Shown: in pieces, positions 63,904 to 64,000 of the stretch
Numbering within the stretch: position 1 is the first letter of the stretch
How the letters are laid out: every line of letters starts with the position of its first letter
Source: Longimicrobium sp.
GTDB lineage: Bacteria; Gemmatimonadota; Gemmatimonadetes; Longimicrobiales; Longimicrobiaceae
Direction of reading: 5' to 3'
Assembly: GCF_036388275.1 (NCBI RefSeq)
Contig: NZ_DASVSF010000015.1
Span: 11,711-75,710 of the forward strand
Length of the DNA stretch: 64,000 nt
Notes under the pieces: generated by a model
What the model saw: only the letters and a program-made list of their open reading frames with translations
Databases searched by the model: none
What the model was told of the DNA's origin: nothing
Made by a program: the position numbers and the translations under genes

Positions 63904-64000
63904 AAGCGAAAGTAGGGCGCACGGTGGATGCCTTGGCACGGACAGGCGAAGAAGGGCGCGATAAGCTGCGATAAGCGTCGGGGAGCTGCACGTAAGCGTT
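63900..64000 (+). rRNA. rrl: 23S ribosomal RNA, 5' end
   Basis: From 63900 the sequence GGTCAAGCG...CACGGTGGATGCC, GGCGAAGAAGG and CTGCGATAAGCGTCGG is the conserved 5' end of bacterial 23S rRNA (E. coli begins GGTTAAGCG and has CACGGTGGATGCC and CTGCGATAAGCGTCGG). The gene runs beyond the window. No 16S rRNA or tRNA lies upstream; the preceding gene is protein-coding and ends at 63575, and two strong promoters stand directly before the rRNA. Confidence 0.96.

Overview
The window is high-GC bacterial DNA, gene-dense on both strands. It encodes a diderm: there are many Sec signal peptides and lipoprotein signals, outer-membrane beta-barrels, a TonB-plug protein, a periplasmic alpha-2-macroglobulin and an Omp85-like barrel. 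The style of the protein set (CarboxypepD_reg/TonB-plug secreted proteins, many small lipoproteins, a type-2 isoleucyl-tRNA synthetase, chromosomal intergenic repeats) suggests Gemmatimonadota, most likely the Longimicrobium group. That assignment is inference from style, not from a phylogenetic marker; only about 100 bases of 23S rRNA are present. No phage, insertion sequence, transposase or CRISPR array is seen. Layout: positions 1-9107 hold a housekeeping run on the + strand: tilS (5' end missing), hpt, ftsH, folP, cdaA (c-di-AMP synthase), a secreted alpha/beta hydrolase, yggS, divIVA and a purine nucleoside phosphorylase. Positions 9200-11300 hold a lone XRE regulator and an acetyltransferase among dispersed repeats. 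Next come ileS, lspA and rluD (11387-16081), a second repeat cluster, and a run of secreted or envelope genes (16765-32107): an M1 peptidase, a DUF4015 glycosidase-like lipoprotein, a LuxC-type reductase with an Omp85-like barrel, several lipoproteins, a CPBP protease, a methyltransferase with a GT2 glycosyltransferase, a lytic transglycosylase and a class I amidotransferase-fold hydrolase. A 2071-residue alpha-2-macroglobulin (32294-38509) follows, then small genes including msrA, an M23 peptidase, a histidine phosphatase, a thioesterase, an MFS transporter and an EAL protein. A five-gene overlapping operon on the - strand (BsuPI lipoprotein, threonine dehydratase-like, gamma-carbonic-anhydrase-like, M42 peptidase, thiO; 51590-47281) diverges from the complete F-type ATP synthase operon atpZ-I-B-E-F-H-A-G-D-C (51837-59796). 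The shared 246-base region carries two Rex-type redox operators over a sigma70-like promoter. After a 1-kb gene-free hairpin region come an outer-membrane protein, a PHP phosphoesterase and two membrane proteins. The window ends in a 23S rRNA gene that has its own tandem promoters and no 16S gene upstream. Points of greatest interest: (1) a family of at least eight short intergenic elements that each form two hairpins whose paired bases co-vary between copies, often embedded in larger composite repeats; (2) short repeats placed directly after stop codons at several loci, including twice inside the atp operon; (3) an isoleucyl-tRNA synthetase whose HIGH signature reads GIHH; (4) Rex-like control of ATP synthase; (5) an unlinked 23S rRNA gene; (6) an alpha-2-macroglobulin that has lost its thioester cysteine and carries a CarboxypepD_reg/TonB-plug-like insert.
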